A stretch of DNA of 14,606 bases from Archangium sp. (GCA_016793585.1 JAEUJR010000467.1:1-14606), one strand, 5' to 3'. Shown: positions 1 to 8,833, numbered from the stretch's first letter. Notes: generated by a model not told the origin, from the letters alone. Made by a program: numbers and translations.

Positions 1-1130
1 GCGCGCTCGATGCTCTCGAAGAGCGCCTTGAAGTTGCCGCCGCCGAAGCCCTTGTCGCCCTTGCGCTCGATGATCTCGTAGAAGAACGGGCCACCATCGC
101 GGTCGTGGTACAGGTGCGCCTTCTCCTTCATGAAGATCTGCAGCATGTACTGATGCTCTTTGTGGCCATCGATGAGGATCTGCAGGTCTCGCAGGTCCTG
201 CAGGCTCTCGTCGATGCGCTTGATGCCGCCCTTGTCGAGGCGCTCCGGCAGGTAGTCGTAGTAGCTGCCCGGCGTACCGAGGAAGTCGAGGCCCTCGGTC
301 GCGCGCATGGCCCGCACCGCCGGCACGATGTCTCGCACGAGCAGCGCCAGGTGCTGAATGCCCTCGCCGCGCTGATCTTCGACGAACACGTTGATCTGCG
401 ACTGCTTGAAGCGCGGCCGTGACGGCTCGTTGTTCGCGAACTTCACGGTGCTCTTCGGGTCCCACATCACGGTCGATTTGAGGCCCGTGCCGTGCTGGTC
501 GCCCTTGCTGATCTCCTCTTCGGTGTGGAACTGAATGTTCCAGAACTCCTCGAAGCCCATGACGTGCTTCATCCACAGCACCATCGGCTTGAGCGTGCGG
601 AAGTTCGAGGTGATGTGGTCGATCTTCCCGAAGCCGAAGCGGTTCTTCCCGCCCTTCGGCGCCGCGTGCTTCACGAAGCCCGGGTAGAGGGCCTCGTAGC
701 CGTCGCGCTGAATGAAGCGGAACGTCGTGTTGCCGAACGGTGTGGTGATGCTGAAGAAGGCCAGCGTGCCGCCCTTGTCGTCGGTGAAGCGCTGCAGCCC
801 GTCGTCGATGATGGTGCCGCCGCGCTCCTCCATCAGCTTCCACACCTTCTCGACGTCGCGCACGAGGAAGTTCACCGTGCCGACGCCTTCGGGGTGCTTC
901 TGCAGCCAGCGCCACGCGCGACCGCCTTCACCGACTGGCGCCGAGCAGATGAGCGTCACGTCGTTCGCGTTGAAGACGACCGAGTGCTGGCGGCCGCGCT
1001 TCGTCAGCTCGGGTGACGACTCGCCGAGCTCGGCGAAGTCCCTCAGCTCTGAATAGAAACGGCGCGTGCGGGCGATGTCCTTCACGTACCAGTGCACGCT
1101 CTCGACCTTGATGATGTCCAACGATTCCAT
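1..1130 (-). CDS. hppD: 4-hydroxyphenylpyruvate dioxygenase, 3' end cut by window edge
   Basis: Non-haem Fe(II) dioxygenase that turns 4-hydroxyphenylpyruvate into homogentisate, the second step of tyrosine breakdown, in the cytoplasm. 376 residues are visible from the ATG at 1130. The frame is open to the window edge, so only a short C-terminal tail is missing. The three expected iron ligands are visible: His172 in the KIDHITSNF stretch, His260 in GEGIQHLAL and Glu352 in GPFFYEIIER. The C-terminal gate-helix motif GGGNFKALFESIER (about 363-376) is typical of true HPPD. The related 4-hydroxymandelate synthase is less likely, given this helix and the adjacent isomerase gene. A GGAG ribosome binding site lies 7 bases before the ATG. 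It is the second gene of a unit with the maleylacetoacetate isomerase gene (22-base gap). Confidence 0.95.
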   Translation of the reverse strand, partial: MESLDIIKVESVHWYVKDIARTRRFYSELRDFAELGESSPELTKRGRQHSVVFNANDVTLICSAPVGEGGRAWRWLQKHPEGVGTVNFLVRDVEKVWKLMEERGGTIIDDGLQRFTDDKGGTLAFFSITTPFGNTTFRFIQRDGYEALYPGFVKHAAPKGGKNRFGFGKIDHITSNFRTLKPMVLWMKHVMGFEEFWNIQFHTEEEISKGDQHGTGLKSTVMWDPKSTVKFANNEPSRPRFKQSQINVFVEDQRGEGIQHLALLVRDIVPAVRAMRATEGLDFLGTPGSYYDYLPERLDKGGIKRIDESLQDLRDLQILIDGHKEHQYMLQIFMKEKAHLYHDRDGGPFFYEIIERKGDKGFGGGNFKALFESIER

Positions 1131-1137
1131 GCGGGGG

Positions 1138-1141
1138 CTCC
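1138..1141 (-). promoter_or_regulatory. Ribosome binding site of hppD
   Basis: GGAG on the minus strand, 7 bases before the ATG at 1130, inside the 22-base gap after the isomerase stop codon. It fixes the dioxygenase start and shows that the gene can be translated from a shared message with the upstream isomerase gene. Confidence 0.7.
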
Positions 1142-1152
1142 AGGGTGGTGAT

Positions 1153-1788
1153 TCAAACCTGCGCGTCGGGCTGCGCGTCGGGGCGCGCGGCTTTGACGAA
1201 CGGCTGCTCGAGACACTTCGTCTCGATGCGGGTCAGCAGCGGGAAGGCGTCGACGTTGCCGCCGAACCGGCGCGCGCCGAAGAGCTGCGGCAACAGGCAG
1301 CAGTCGGCCCAGCTGAACGTGTCGCCGAAGAGAAACGAGCCCGCCGTCGCTGACGCCTGCTTCTCGAGCGCGGCCAGGCCAGCGTCGATGAAGTGCGCCG
1401 CCCACTTCTTCTCGTCGACGCCCAGGCTCTTGAGGTGGTTCAGCGTCGACAGGTTGTGAAACGGCTGAATGCCCGAGTTCACCAGCTCGGCCAGCGCCCG
1501 CACCTGCCCGCGCGCGACGAGCGACTTCGGCAACAGCGGCTTCTCGGGGTAGCGCTCCTCGAGGTACTCGAAGATGGCGACCGACTGAGAGATGTGGGCG
1601 ACCGCGCCGCCCTCGTCGACCTCGAGCACGGGCACGTAGCCCGCAGGGCTCTTCATTCGATGGCCGATGGCGTGCTGCTCTCCGGTGATGAGCGAGACGG
1701 GCACGTACTCGAACGGCACGCCCTTGAAGTGCAGCGCGAGCCGCACGCGATAGCTCGAGCTCGAGCGCCAGTAATTGAAGAGCTTCAT
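1153..1788 (-). CDS. maiA: Maleylacetoacetate isomerase (zeta-class glutathione transferase)
   Basis: Glutathione-dependent cis-trans isomerase converting maleylacetoacetate to fumarylacetoacetate in tyrosine catabolism. 211 residues, the usual family length. The N-terminal thioredoxin-like half has the catalytic Ser-rich motif SSSSYRVR (residues 9-16), matching the zeta-class SSCxxxR site with Ser in place of the Cys. It also has the cis-Pro in YVPVLE (51-56) and the glutathione-contacting QS (68-69). The C-terminal half is helical, with NLSTLNHL at 112-119. The tail ends in a PDAQPDAQ stretch like those of other bacterial isomerases. I start it at the ATG at 1788 (MKLFNYWRS); an in-frame extension to 1839 adds 17 residues unlike the family. 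It is followed 22 bases later by hppD and diverges from the FHA gene. Another glutathione transferase is possible, but the neighbour makes the isomerase the best call. Confidence 0.93.
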   Translation of the reverse strand: MKLFNYWRSSSSYRVRLALHFKGVPFEYVPVSLITGEQHAIGHRMKSPAGYVPVLEVDEGGAVAHISQSVAIFEYLEERYPEKPLLPKSLVARGQVRALAELVNSGIQPFHNLSTLNHLKSLGVDEKKWAAHFIDAGLAALEKQASATAGSFLFGDTFSWADCCLLPQLFGARRFGGNVDAFPLLTRIETKCLEQPFVKAARPDAQPDAQV

Positions 1789-1861
1789 GTCGAAGGACCT
1801 CGCGGGGAGGAGCCGTTCCTCGTCCCGTGGGCGCGGCAAGTCAAGCTACAGTGCCCGATGA
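1789..1861. promoter_or_regulatory. Divergent intergenic region between maiA and the FHA gene
   Basis: This 73-base gap must hold the promoter of the minus-strand maiA-hppD unit and that of the plus-strand FHA gene. On the minus strand there is a TTGACT resembling a -35 box, but no convincing -10 at the right distance. On the plus strand TACAGT (1847-1852) could be a -10 box. If so, transcription would start almost at the FHA start codon and the message would be nearly leaderless. No clear operator palindrome was seen. Confidence 0.35.
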
Positions 1862-2362
1862 ATGGGTGTTCCGGCGTACATGTTGTCCATCCTCCATCGG
1901 CAGCAGTTGTTGCTGAAGGAGGGCTTCGTCACCCGGTACCCGCTCGACTGGCTCGTCTGGGAGCCCGGGCCCTGGCGGCCGGCGCACTCGGTGCTCGAGA
2001 GCAACCTCGAGGCGACGCAGCAACCCGCGAAGGAGCAGCAGCGCCCCAGCGGCACCGACGCCATCTGCTTTCAGCTCAAGGTGCCGGCGCAGGGCCTCAT
2101 CAGGGTGGGCCGCGCGACGACGAACGATCTCGTCATCAACGACCTCACCGCGTCACGGGAGCAGTTCGCGCTGCGGCACGATTCGGGGCAGTGGGTGCTG
2201 GTGGGCCCGCACGCGCCTATGTTCGTCGACGGCGAACGCGCGAAAGACGTGCACCCGCTGAAGTCTGGCAGCGCCATCACGCTGGGCTCGGTGCACCTGA
2301 CGCTGCTCTCGGCGGCCGACATGCAGGGCCGCGCGGCCACGTTCGTCGCGACCTCGCGGTGA
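1862..2362 (+). CDS. FHA-domain protein
   Basis: 166 residues. The second half (about 78-150) reads as a forkhead-associated domain, the fold that binds phosphothreonine peptides made by Ser/Thr kinases. Visible signature: IRVGR (80-84), NDLVINDLTASR (88-99), FVDGERA (121-127) and LGSVHLTLL (141-149). Arg84 and Ser98 are kept. The His normally following SR-x is Gln101, and the usual NGT-x-x-NG loop reads HAPMFVDG, so phosphothreonine binding may be weak or altered. The first 75 residues (Trp/Pro-rich, then Gln-rich) are not recognised. There is no signal peptide or membrane segment. A TGA immediately precedes the ATG at 1862, so that is the earliest start; ATG at 1880 is an alternative. Neither has a Shine-Dalgarno sequence. 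It runs tail to tail into the Cys-rich lipoprotein gene with two bases between stops, near two kinase genes that could supply its ligand. Confidence 0.82.
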   Translation: MGVPAYMLSILHRQQLLLKEGFVTRYPLDWLVWEPGPWRPAHSVLESNLEATQQPAKEQQRPSGTDAICFQLKVPAQGLIRVGRATTNDLVINDLTASREQFALRHDSGQWVLVGPHAPMFVDGERAKDVHPLKSGSAITLGSVHLTLLSAADMQGRAATFVATSR

Positions 2363-2364
2363 GT

Positions 2365-3912
2365 TCAGCGGCAGACGCCCTGCACGCACGCGTTGTTGCA
2401 TGAGGTGCAGACGCCTCCGTCGGTGCCGCACTTCGACTTCTGTGTGCCCGAGCGACAGGTGGTGCCGTCGCAGCAGCCTGCGCACGTCGCGGGGTCGCAG
2501 ACACACGCGCCGCCGACGCAGCGCTGGCCGCTCTCGCACACGTTTCCAGAGCCGCAGCCGCATTGGCCGCTCGGGTCACAGGTGTTCGAGCGCGTGGTGA
2601 CGCACGAGGTGCACGAGCGGCCAGCCGTGCCGCACGTCGTCGCGCTCGACGAACGACAGGTCGTGCCATCGCAGCAGCCGTTCGCACACGTCGAGGCGTT
2701 GCAGCTCGACGTCGCGACGCACACGCCGCCGTCGGCCGAACACGTCGACCCCGCGCCGCACGAGATACAGCTGCCGCCCGCGACGCCGCACGCCGTGCTT
2801 GACGTCCCCGTGCGGCACACGCCCGACGAGCAGCAGCCCGCACAATTCGAGGGGCCACACGGGTTCACGCACTGCTTGTTGCTGCACGAGGTGGTGCACG
2901 CCGAGCAGGTGGCGCCGCCCGACCCACACGCCGTCTGACTCGTCCCCGCCTGGCAGACGCCGCCGAGGCAACAACCGTTCGGGCACGTCGCCGCGCTGCA
3001 CCCACCGCTGCAGACGCCTCCGTCACACGTGCCTGCGCCGCACGACTCGCACGCCGCGCCGCTGCGACCGCACGCGAAGTCGGTCGGGGTCGTGACACAC
3101 GTCGCGCCGATGCAGCACCCGGTGGGACAATTCGTCGCGTTGCACGACGACGACACGCACTGGCCGCCGTTGCAGGCCGTCGCGCCGCAGTCGGCGCACG
3201 CCCTTCCGCCCATGCCGCATGTCGTCGGTGACTGCGTCGTCACGCACTGGTTGCCCAGGCAACACCCTCCCGGGCACGAGGCGGGGGTGCACTGACACGT
3301 CTGCGCGAGACACTCCTGGCCCGCACCGCACGCCGGGCTGCTCCCGCACCTGCATTGGCCGCCTTCGCAGCGGTCGGCGCCGAGGGCCTGACTGCACGCC
3401 GGTGCGCTTCCACACGCGCAGGCGCCGTTCACGCACGCGTCGGCGAGGAGCGGGTCGCAGCTCACGCAAACACCGCCGCTGGCACCGCAGGCGCCAACCG
3501 ACCGAACCGTCTGGCATCGGCCTTGCGCAGTGACACAGCCCTCACACTGCGACGCCCCAAGGGTGACGGCGAGCAGTCGCTCGAAGCCGCGCTCGATCTG
3601 TACGTGCCCGTGCCCCACCGCCACGTCGGCGCCGCTCTCCAGCCCGAACACGTCGACCTCGAGTTGCTGCCCGGCGAGCGCGTCGTTCAACAGAATGCGA
3701 ACGGTCGTCGTCGGGCCGAGCACCGGGCCGCCGGGCTGGGCTGGGCGGAGCACCGGGTCGAAGACGAGCCCACCATCGACCGTCGCCTCGTAGCGCAGCT
3801 GATCGACCCTCACCTCGGCCGAGTCGACCGACACCAGCACAGCCGTGCCCACGAGCGTCGCCGGGTCGCGGCAGGCGGTGAGCGCGAGGGTGAGCAGGAG
3901 CAGTCGTTTCAT
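2365..3912 (-). CDS. Cys-rich modular lipoprotein
   Basis: 515 residues. A type II signal peptide with lipobox LTAC gives a mature protein starting at Cys14, so it should be lipidated and face the periplasm or cell surface. Residues 15-120 form an unrecognised beta-rich domain. After that it is extraordinarily Cys-rich, with about 80 cysteines by hand count. A less regular Cys region (123-207) is followed by six related modules starting near 208, 257, 305, 352, 404 and 472. Each follows roughly C-x4-C-x2-GCC-x4-C, then CG-x2-G-x2-C-x2-C and two further Cys. These are almost certainly disulfide-linked outside the cytoplasm. The ATG at 3912 overlaps the TGA of the upstream TPR gene (ATGA), implying translational coupling; an extension to 4023 lacks a signal peptide. 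Function unknown; an adhesive, structural or ligand-binding surface protein is possible. Confidence 0.85.
   Translation of the reverse strand: MKRLLLLTLALTACRDPATLVGTAVLVSVDSAEVRVDQLRYEATVDGGLVFDPVLRPAQPGGPVLGPTTTVRILLNDALAGQQLEVDVFGLESGADVAVGHGHVQIERGFERLLAVTLGASQCEGCVTAQGRCQTVRSVGACGASGGVCVSCDPLLADACVNGACACGSAPACSQALGADRCEGGQCRCGSSPACGAGQECLAQTCQCTPASCPGGCCLGNQCVTTQSPTTCGMGGRACADCGATACNGGQCVSSSCNATNCPTGCCIGATCVTTPTDFACGRSGAACESCGAGTCDGGVCSGGCSAATCPNGCCLGGVCQAGTSQTACGSGGATCSACTTSCSNKQCVNPCGPSNCAGCCSSGVCRTGTSSTACGVAGGSCISCGAGSTCSADGGVCVATSSCNASTCANGCCDGTTCRSSSATTCGTAGRSCTSCVTTRSNTCDPSGQCGCGSGNVCESGQRCVGGACVCDPATCAGCCDGTTCRSGTQKSKCGTDGGVCTSCNNACVQGVCR
2368..3291 (-). repeat. Six in-frame Cys-rich modules in the lipoprotein gene
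   Basis: Coding repeat of about 140-200 bases per unit. Module starts lie near 3291, 3144, 3000, 2859, 2703 and 2499 on the minus strand. The units share the GCC doublet and the CG-x2-G-x2-C-x2-C core but have diverged in between, which points to old duplication. The fifth unit is longer, with an extra CGCGSGNVC insertion. Confidence 0.75.
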
Positions 3913-4521
3913 CGCGCGTTGATGTCGGGGAACGTCGTGGTGACGGGCCGCGGAGAGGTGGCGACGACGGCAGCGGTCGTCACGCCGGCCGCCACCACCA
4001 CGGCCACTCCCGTCCAGAACCACCAGCGCGTGGTGACGGGCGGCGGCGGCGGCGGCAGCTCCTCCCGGCGGGTGAGCTCGAGTTGTAGCTTTCGTGCAGC
4101 CGCATCGGCTTCGGCGCGCGCCGCGGCCACCCGCATCTCGTCGAGCCTCGCCTGCTCGTCGGCCTTCGCCTTCGCCTCGGCTGCTTCACGCTGCGCTGCG
4201 CGCTGCGCTTCGACCTCGCCGATGACCTGCTGCGTCGCCTCGGCCTGCGCCTGGGGCGGGTTCGTCTCGAGGAAGCGACGGAAGTACGAGAGCGCCTCGT
4301 CGAGCGCGCCCGACTTGCGGTGGCACTGGCCGAGGTTGAAGAGCAGGTTCGGCGCGGGCTTGAGCCTGTACGCCGTCTCGTAGCGGGCGATGGCCGTCGC
4401 GAAGTCGCCGGTGTCGAAGGCCTTCTTGCCCTCGAGCGCGATGCGTTTGGCCTGCGCGTCGACGGGCTCGGCCCACGTGGAGCAGGGGAGCACGACGAGC
4501 GCGACCGAGAGCAGCAGTCGA

Positions 4522-4544
<23 letters not shown>
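3909..4544 (-). CDS. Secreted TPR/coiled-coil protein with C-terminal membrane anchor
   Basis: 211 residues. The basic N-terminus (MASWKRTSR) and a hydrophobic run form a Sec signal peptide, with likely cleavage after Ala25 (STWA/EP). Residues about 30-95 hold two TPR-like helix pairs (ALEGKKAFDTGDFATAIARY, then LLFNLGQCHRKSGALDEALSYF). Next comes an Ala/Glu/Arg/Lys-rich coiled coil (98-163), a run of six prolines (164-169) and a membrane segment around WWFWTGVAVVVAAGV (174-195), with a short tail. The protein would sit in the inner membrane with TPRs and coiled coil in the periplasm. Its start overlaps the end of the kinase gene by 23 bases and its stop overlaps the lipoprotein start by 4, so the three are likely coupled. 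A scaffold linking kinase and lipoprotein is an inference; TPRs do not identify a partner. Confidence 0.85.
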
Positions 4545-5883
<1,339 letters not shown>

Positions 5884-5893
5884 GAACCCGACA

Positions 5894-5897
5894 CTCC
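5894..5897 (-). promoter_or_regulatory. Ribosome binding site of the PEGA kinase gene
   Basis: GGAG on the minus strand, 10 bases before the ATG at 5883, in the 48-base gap after fumarylacetoacetase. The spacing is slightly long but within the usual range. Confidence 0.5.
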
Positions 5898-5931
5898 GAA
5901 ACCACCATCAGCTAGCGAAGGTCGTGCCAGC

Positions 5932-6909
5932 TCACACCTTCTTCACGCGCTGGTCGATGCGACCGAACAGGCTCCTCCCATGCAGGTCGAACATCTCGAT
6001 CTCGACGTGGTCCCCATGTTTGAGGAACGGCGTCTTCGGGCTGCCGGTGTCGATGGTCTCGATCATGCGCTGCTCGGCCAGACACGAGATGCCGCGGGCG
6101 CGGTCTTCGTTCGACACGGTGCCCGAACCGAGAATGGTACCGGCGGAATACTGACGCGTCTTCGCGAGGTGCTGCATCAGCTGAAAGAAGCTGAAGTGCA
6201 TCTCGGGGCCGGCGTGCGTGTCGCCCACCTGCTTGCCGTTGAGCCACGTCTTCAGGGTGAGGTGCACACGACCTCCCTGCCACGAATCACCCAGCTCGTC
6301 TGGCGTGCAGGCCACGGGAGAGAAGGCCGTCGCCGGTTTGCCCTGGAAGAAGCCGAAGCCCTTCGCCAGCTCGTCGGGAATGAGGTTTCGCAGGCTGACG
6401 TCGTTCACCAGCATGACGAGCCGCACGTACGGCGCGGCGTTGGCGGCCTCGAGGCCCATCGGCACGTCGCCCAGCACCACCGCCACCTCTGACTCGAAGT
6501 CACAGCCCCAGGCCTCGTCGCGAATCACGATGTCGTCGGTGGGCCCGAGCAGGTGGCTGCTGCCGCCCTGGTAGACGAGCGGGTCGGTCTCGAGCGTCGG
6601 CGGCGGGTCGGCCTTGCGGGCCTTGCGCACCAGGCGCACGTGGTTCAGGTACGCGCTGCCGTCGACCCACTCGAACGCGCGGGGCAGGGGGCTGTGCAGC
6701 GCGGCGGCGTCGTACTTCGTCGTCGCGACCGAGCCCGCTTCGAGCTGGGCAGCCAGCGCCTTGAGCTTCGGTTCGGCGTGGCTCCAGTCATCGAGCGCGG
6801 CCTGCAGCGTGGGCGCGATGGCCGTCGCGTCGGTCCACACCGAGAGGTCGCCTTTGACGACGACGAGAGCGCCGTCGCGAGTTCCGTTCCGTCTGGTCGC
6901 GAGCTTCAT
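5932..6909 (-). CDS. fahA: Fumarylacetoacetase (fumarylacetoacetate hydrolase)
   Basis: 325 residues. Last step of tyrosine degradation: fumarylacetoacetate to fumarate and acetoacetate, metal-dependent, cytoplasmic. Visible features: the N-terminal MKLATRRNGTRDG opening of the short bacterial form, the acidic metal-binding pair in DFESEVAVVLGD (Glu139 and Glu141), Asp170 in LVNDVSLRN, KGFGFFQGKPATAFSP (183-198) and GSGTVSNEDRARG (261-273). The length and these blocks fit the bacterial tyrosine-pathway FAH branch. Related acylpyruvate hydrolases share the fold, but the presence of maiA and hppD nearby supports the substrate. Start at ATG 6909 with GGAAGG 5 bases upstream. Its neighbours are odd: it sits 43 bases after one kinase gene and 48 bases before another, away from the other two tyrosine genes. 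Confidence 0.93.
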   Translation of the reverse strand: MKLATRRNGTRDGALVVVKGDLSVWTDATAIAPTLQAALDDWSHAEPKLKALAAQLEAGSVATTKYDAAALHSPLPRAFEWVDGSAYLNHVRLVRKARKADPPPTLETDPLVYQGGSSHLLGPTDDIVIRDEAWGCDFESEVAVVLGDVPMGLEAANAAPYVRLVMLVNDVSLRNLIPDELAKGFGFFQGKPATAFSPVACTPDELGDSWQGGRVHLTLKTWLNGKQVGDTHAGPEMHFSFFQLMQHLAKTRQYSAGTILGSGTVSNEDRARGISCLAEQRMIETIDTGSPKTPFLKHGDHVEIEMFDLHGRSLFGRIDQRVKKV

Positions 6910-6914
6910 GCCGG

Positions 6915-6920
6915 CCTTCC
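6915..6920 (-). promoter_or_regulatory. Ribosome binding site of the fumarylacetoacetase gene
   Basis: GGAAGG on the minus strand, 5 bases before the ATG at 6909, in the 43-base gap after the upstream kinase. It is the strongest ribosome binding site in this gene run and settles the start codon. Confidence 0.65.
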
Positions 6921-6952
6921 ATCGCGCGGCCCCACAGGTGTCAAGGCGTCGT

Positions 6953-8776
6953 TCAGCGCAGCTGGTCTTCGATTTCGCCGAGCTGCTTCCACGCCTCTTT
7001 GCGAGAGGCCTCGTCCGTCGCGCTCGACACCGAGGCCTTCGCCGCCTTGAGGAAGTTGCGCAGCATGCGGTCCTGGTCGCCCATGTCGGCTTCGCGCTTC
7101 TGCAGCTTCGCTTCGACGCGCGCGAGCCGGGCCTCGAGCTGCTGTTGCGTGATGCCCTTCGCCATCGGCTTCACCACGTCGGGCTTCTTCTCGGGCGACT
7201 TCACCGGCTCGACGGGCTCGGGCGGCTTCACGGGCTCGGGCGGCTTCACGGGCTCGGGCGGCTTCACGGGCTCGACGGCCTTCACGGGCTCGACGGCCTT
7301 CACGGGCTCGACGGCCTTCACGGGCTCGGGCGGCTTCTCCGGCTCGACCACGGCCTTCACGGGCTCGACGGGTTTGACGGGCACGACGACGGGCTCGGCC
7401 GGCTTGAGCTCGATGGGCTCGGGCGGGCGGGTCGTCGGGCTGGTGGACCCCGGAGCGAACAACACGAAACCGCCGACGCCGATGAGCACCAGCGACACCA
7501 GGCCGATGACGAGCGGCAGCTTGCTCCTGGGGGCTTCGACGGGCTCCTCTGGCACCTGGTCGAGGTTCGACTCGGTGCTGCCGACCTGGGGCACCCGCGA
7601 CGCCGCTTCACGCTCGGGGTCGGTCTTCACCAGGTGCGACGGCATCGGCTGGTCGACGCGGGTCTGGTTCGAGAGGCCGGGCAGCGAGTCGTTGGTGAGC
7701 GGAGACATGCGCGTCTCCTGGCCCGAAGGCACGGGAGGCGGCGTCGGCGGGCGCGTGGCGCGGGTTCGGCCCGTGAGCGGTTTCTGCTGGCCGCTGCGCG
7801 GCGGCGGGGTTCCGGCGAGCGGCCGTTGACGACCCGAGGGCGTCGCAACTGCGGGGCTGCGGCCGGTGATGGGCGCGGGCGTCGTGGTGCCCGAGCCTGG
7901 CAGCAGCGAAGCCCGCACCGCGTCGAGGTGCGCCCGCATCTCTTCGGCGCTCGCGGGGCGGTTGGCAGGGTCTTTCTCGAGCGCCCACAGAATGAGCTCG
8001 TCGAGCGCCGGTGGAATGTCGGCGCGCACCGTCGATGGCGCGGGCGGTGGATCTTCCACGTGCATCCACATCGTCTGCAGCGAGTTCTCACCGCGAAACG
8101 GCCGGAAGCCCGTCACCATCTCGAAGAGCACGACGCCCAGCGCGTAGAGGTCGGTGGCCGCGCTGATGGGCTTGCCGCGCGCCTGCTCGGGCGAGATGTA
8201 GTCGGGCGTGCCGAGAATCATCGACGCGCGCGTCTGCGGCGCCGAGTCGCTGCCGTTGGCGAGTGCCCCCAGCTTCGCGATGCCGAAGTCGAGCAGCTTC
8301 ACGTACGGCTTCCCGCGCCCCGTGTTCACCAGGAAGATGTTCGAGGGCTTGATGTCGCGGTGAACGATGCCGGCGGCGTGCGCCGACTCGAGCGCGTCGA
8401 GCACCTCTTCGACGTACGAGAGCGCTTCACCCACCGGCAGGGGCCCGCGCTGCTTCAGAATGCGGTCGAAGGCCTGGCCCTCGAGGAACTCCATCACGAA
8501 GTAGTGCGAGCCCTCGGGCAATTGGCCGAACGAGAAGATGTCGACGATGCCGCGGTGACGAATCTCGTTCACCGCGCGCGCCTCGGCGAGGAAGCGCTCG
8601 ACCAGCTCTTTTTCGTTCGAGAGCGACGGCAGCAGCACCTTCACCGCCACGCGTTTGCCGATGAGCGGCTGGCGGCCTTCGTACACCTCGCCCATGCCGC
8701 CGACGCCGATGCGCGCGGTGATGTCGTATTCGCCGATCTTCCGGCCGCTCAGGTCGGTGCGAGGTGCCTCTGACAC
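6953..8776 (-). CDS. Membrane Ser/Thr protein kinase with PEPVK-repeat spacer and C-terminal coiled coil
   Basis: 607 residues, Hanks-type kinase. The kinase domain is about 16-285: loop GVGGMGEVY (24-32), Lys46 in VAVK, HRDIKPSN (139-146) with catalytic Asp141, DFG (163-165), and SPE in place of APE (195-197). A long Pro/Ser/Thr-rich cytoplasmic linker (about 290-419), plausible for autophosphorylation, leads to one membrane segment (about 420-441). Beyond it lie a Pro-Glu-Val-Lys repeat (452-527) and a charged helical or coiled-coil end (544-607). The repeat resembles the stiff periplasm-crossing part of TonB-like proteins, so the end may reach across the periplasm. The start codon is GTG at 8776: an in-frame TAG lies just upstream (8789-8791) and no later start precedes the kinase domain. 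No Shine-Dalgarno sequence is visible. It lies 57 bases after the STAS gene and 43 before fumarylacetoacetase. Confidence 0.92.
   Translation of the reverse strand: MSEAPRTDLSGRKIGEYDITARIGVGGMGEVYEGRQPLIGKRVAVKVLLPSLSNEKELVERFLAEARAVNEIRHRGIVDIFSFGQLPEGSHYFVMEFLEGQAFDRILKQRGPLPVGEALSYVEEVLDALESAHAAGIVHRDIKPSNIFLVNTGRGKPYVKLLDFGIAKLGALANGSDSAPQTRASMILGTPDYISPEQARGKPISAATDLYALGVVLFEMVTGFRPFRGENSLQTMWMHVEDPPPAPSTVRADIPPALDELILWALEKDPANRPASAEEMRAHLDAVRASLLPGSGTTTPAPITGRSPAVATPSGRQRPLAGTPPPRSGQQKPLTGRTRATRPPTPPPVPSGQETRMSPLTNDSLPGLSNQTRVDQPMPSHLVKTDPEREAASRVPQVGSTESNLDQVPEEPVEAPRSKLPLVIGLVSLVLIGVGGFVLFAPGSTSPTTRPPEPIELKPAEPVVVPVKPVEPVKAVVEPEKPPEPVKAVEPVKAVEPVKAVEPVKPPEPVKPPEPVKPPEPVEPVKSPEKKPDVVKPMAKGITQQQLEARLARVEAKLQKREADMGDQDRMLRNFLKAAKASVSSATDEASRKEAWKQLGEIEDQLR
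7211..7327 (-). repeat. 18-base in-frame tandem repeat (EPVKAV/EPVKPP)
   Basis: About 6.5 tandem copies of an 18-base unit inside the kinase gene, encoding EPVKAV three times and EPVKPP three times as adjacent blocks. Looser copies continue to about 7423. The blockwise arrangement of the two variants suggests recent unequal duplication, and the copy number may vary between strains. Confidence 0.85.
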
Positions 8777-8833
8777 GGGACTGCTACTCTACAGAGTTCG
8801 GAGCACGTTCGCCTGTTGTCGACTCCCGGTGGA
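8777..8833 (-). promoter_or_regulatory. Gap between the STAS and kinase genes
   Basis: 57 bases between the STAS stop codon and the kinase GTG start. No convincing terminator hairpin, Shine-Dalgarno sequence or well-spaced promoter is visible. A TAGAGT near the GTG could act as a weak -10 box. It may be simple read-through from the STAS gene or a separate weak promoter. Confidence 0.25.

Noticed and set aside
1916..1923. Strong Shine-Dalgarno-like AAGGAGGG inside the FHA gene
   Set aside because: No ATG, GTG or TTG lies at a usable distance downstream in the FHA frame; it simply encodes Lys-Glu-Gly.
2363..2364. Possible terminator between the convergent FHA and lipoprotein genes
   Set aside because: Only two bases separate the stop codons and no hairpin was seen across the junction.
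1393..2403. 336-codon open frame on the plus strand
   Set aside because: Crosses maiA in antisense and the FHA gene in the wrong frame. The FHA frame carries the conserved signature, this one does not.
7196..7423. Tandem repeat considered as a CRISPR array or intergenic minisatellite
   Set aside because: Units are directly adjacent without spacers and fit the kinase reading frame exactly, so it is a coding repeat.
6614..8773. 719-codon open frame on the plus strand, with Gly/Leu/His-rich repeats
   Set aside because: Antisense of the PEPVK kinase gene; the repeats are the reverse reading of the 18-base coding repeat. No domain recognised.
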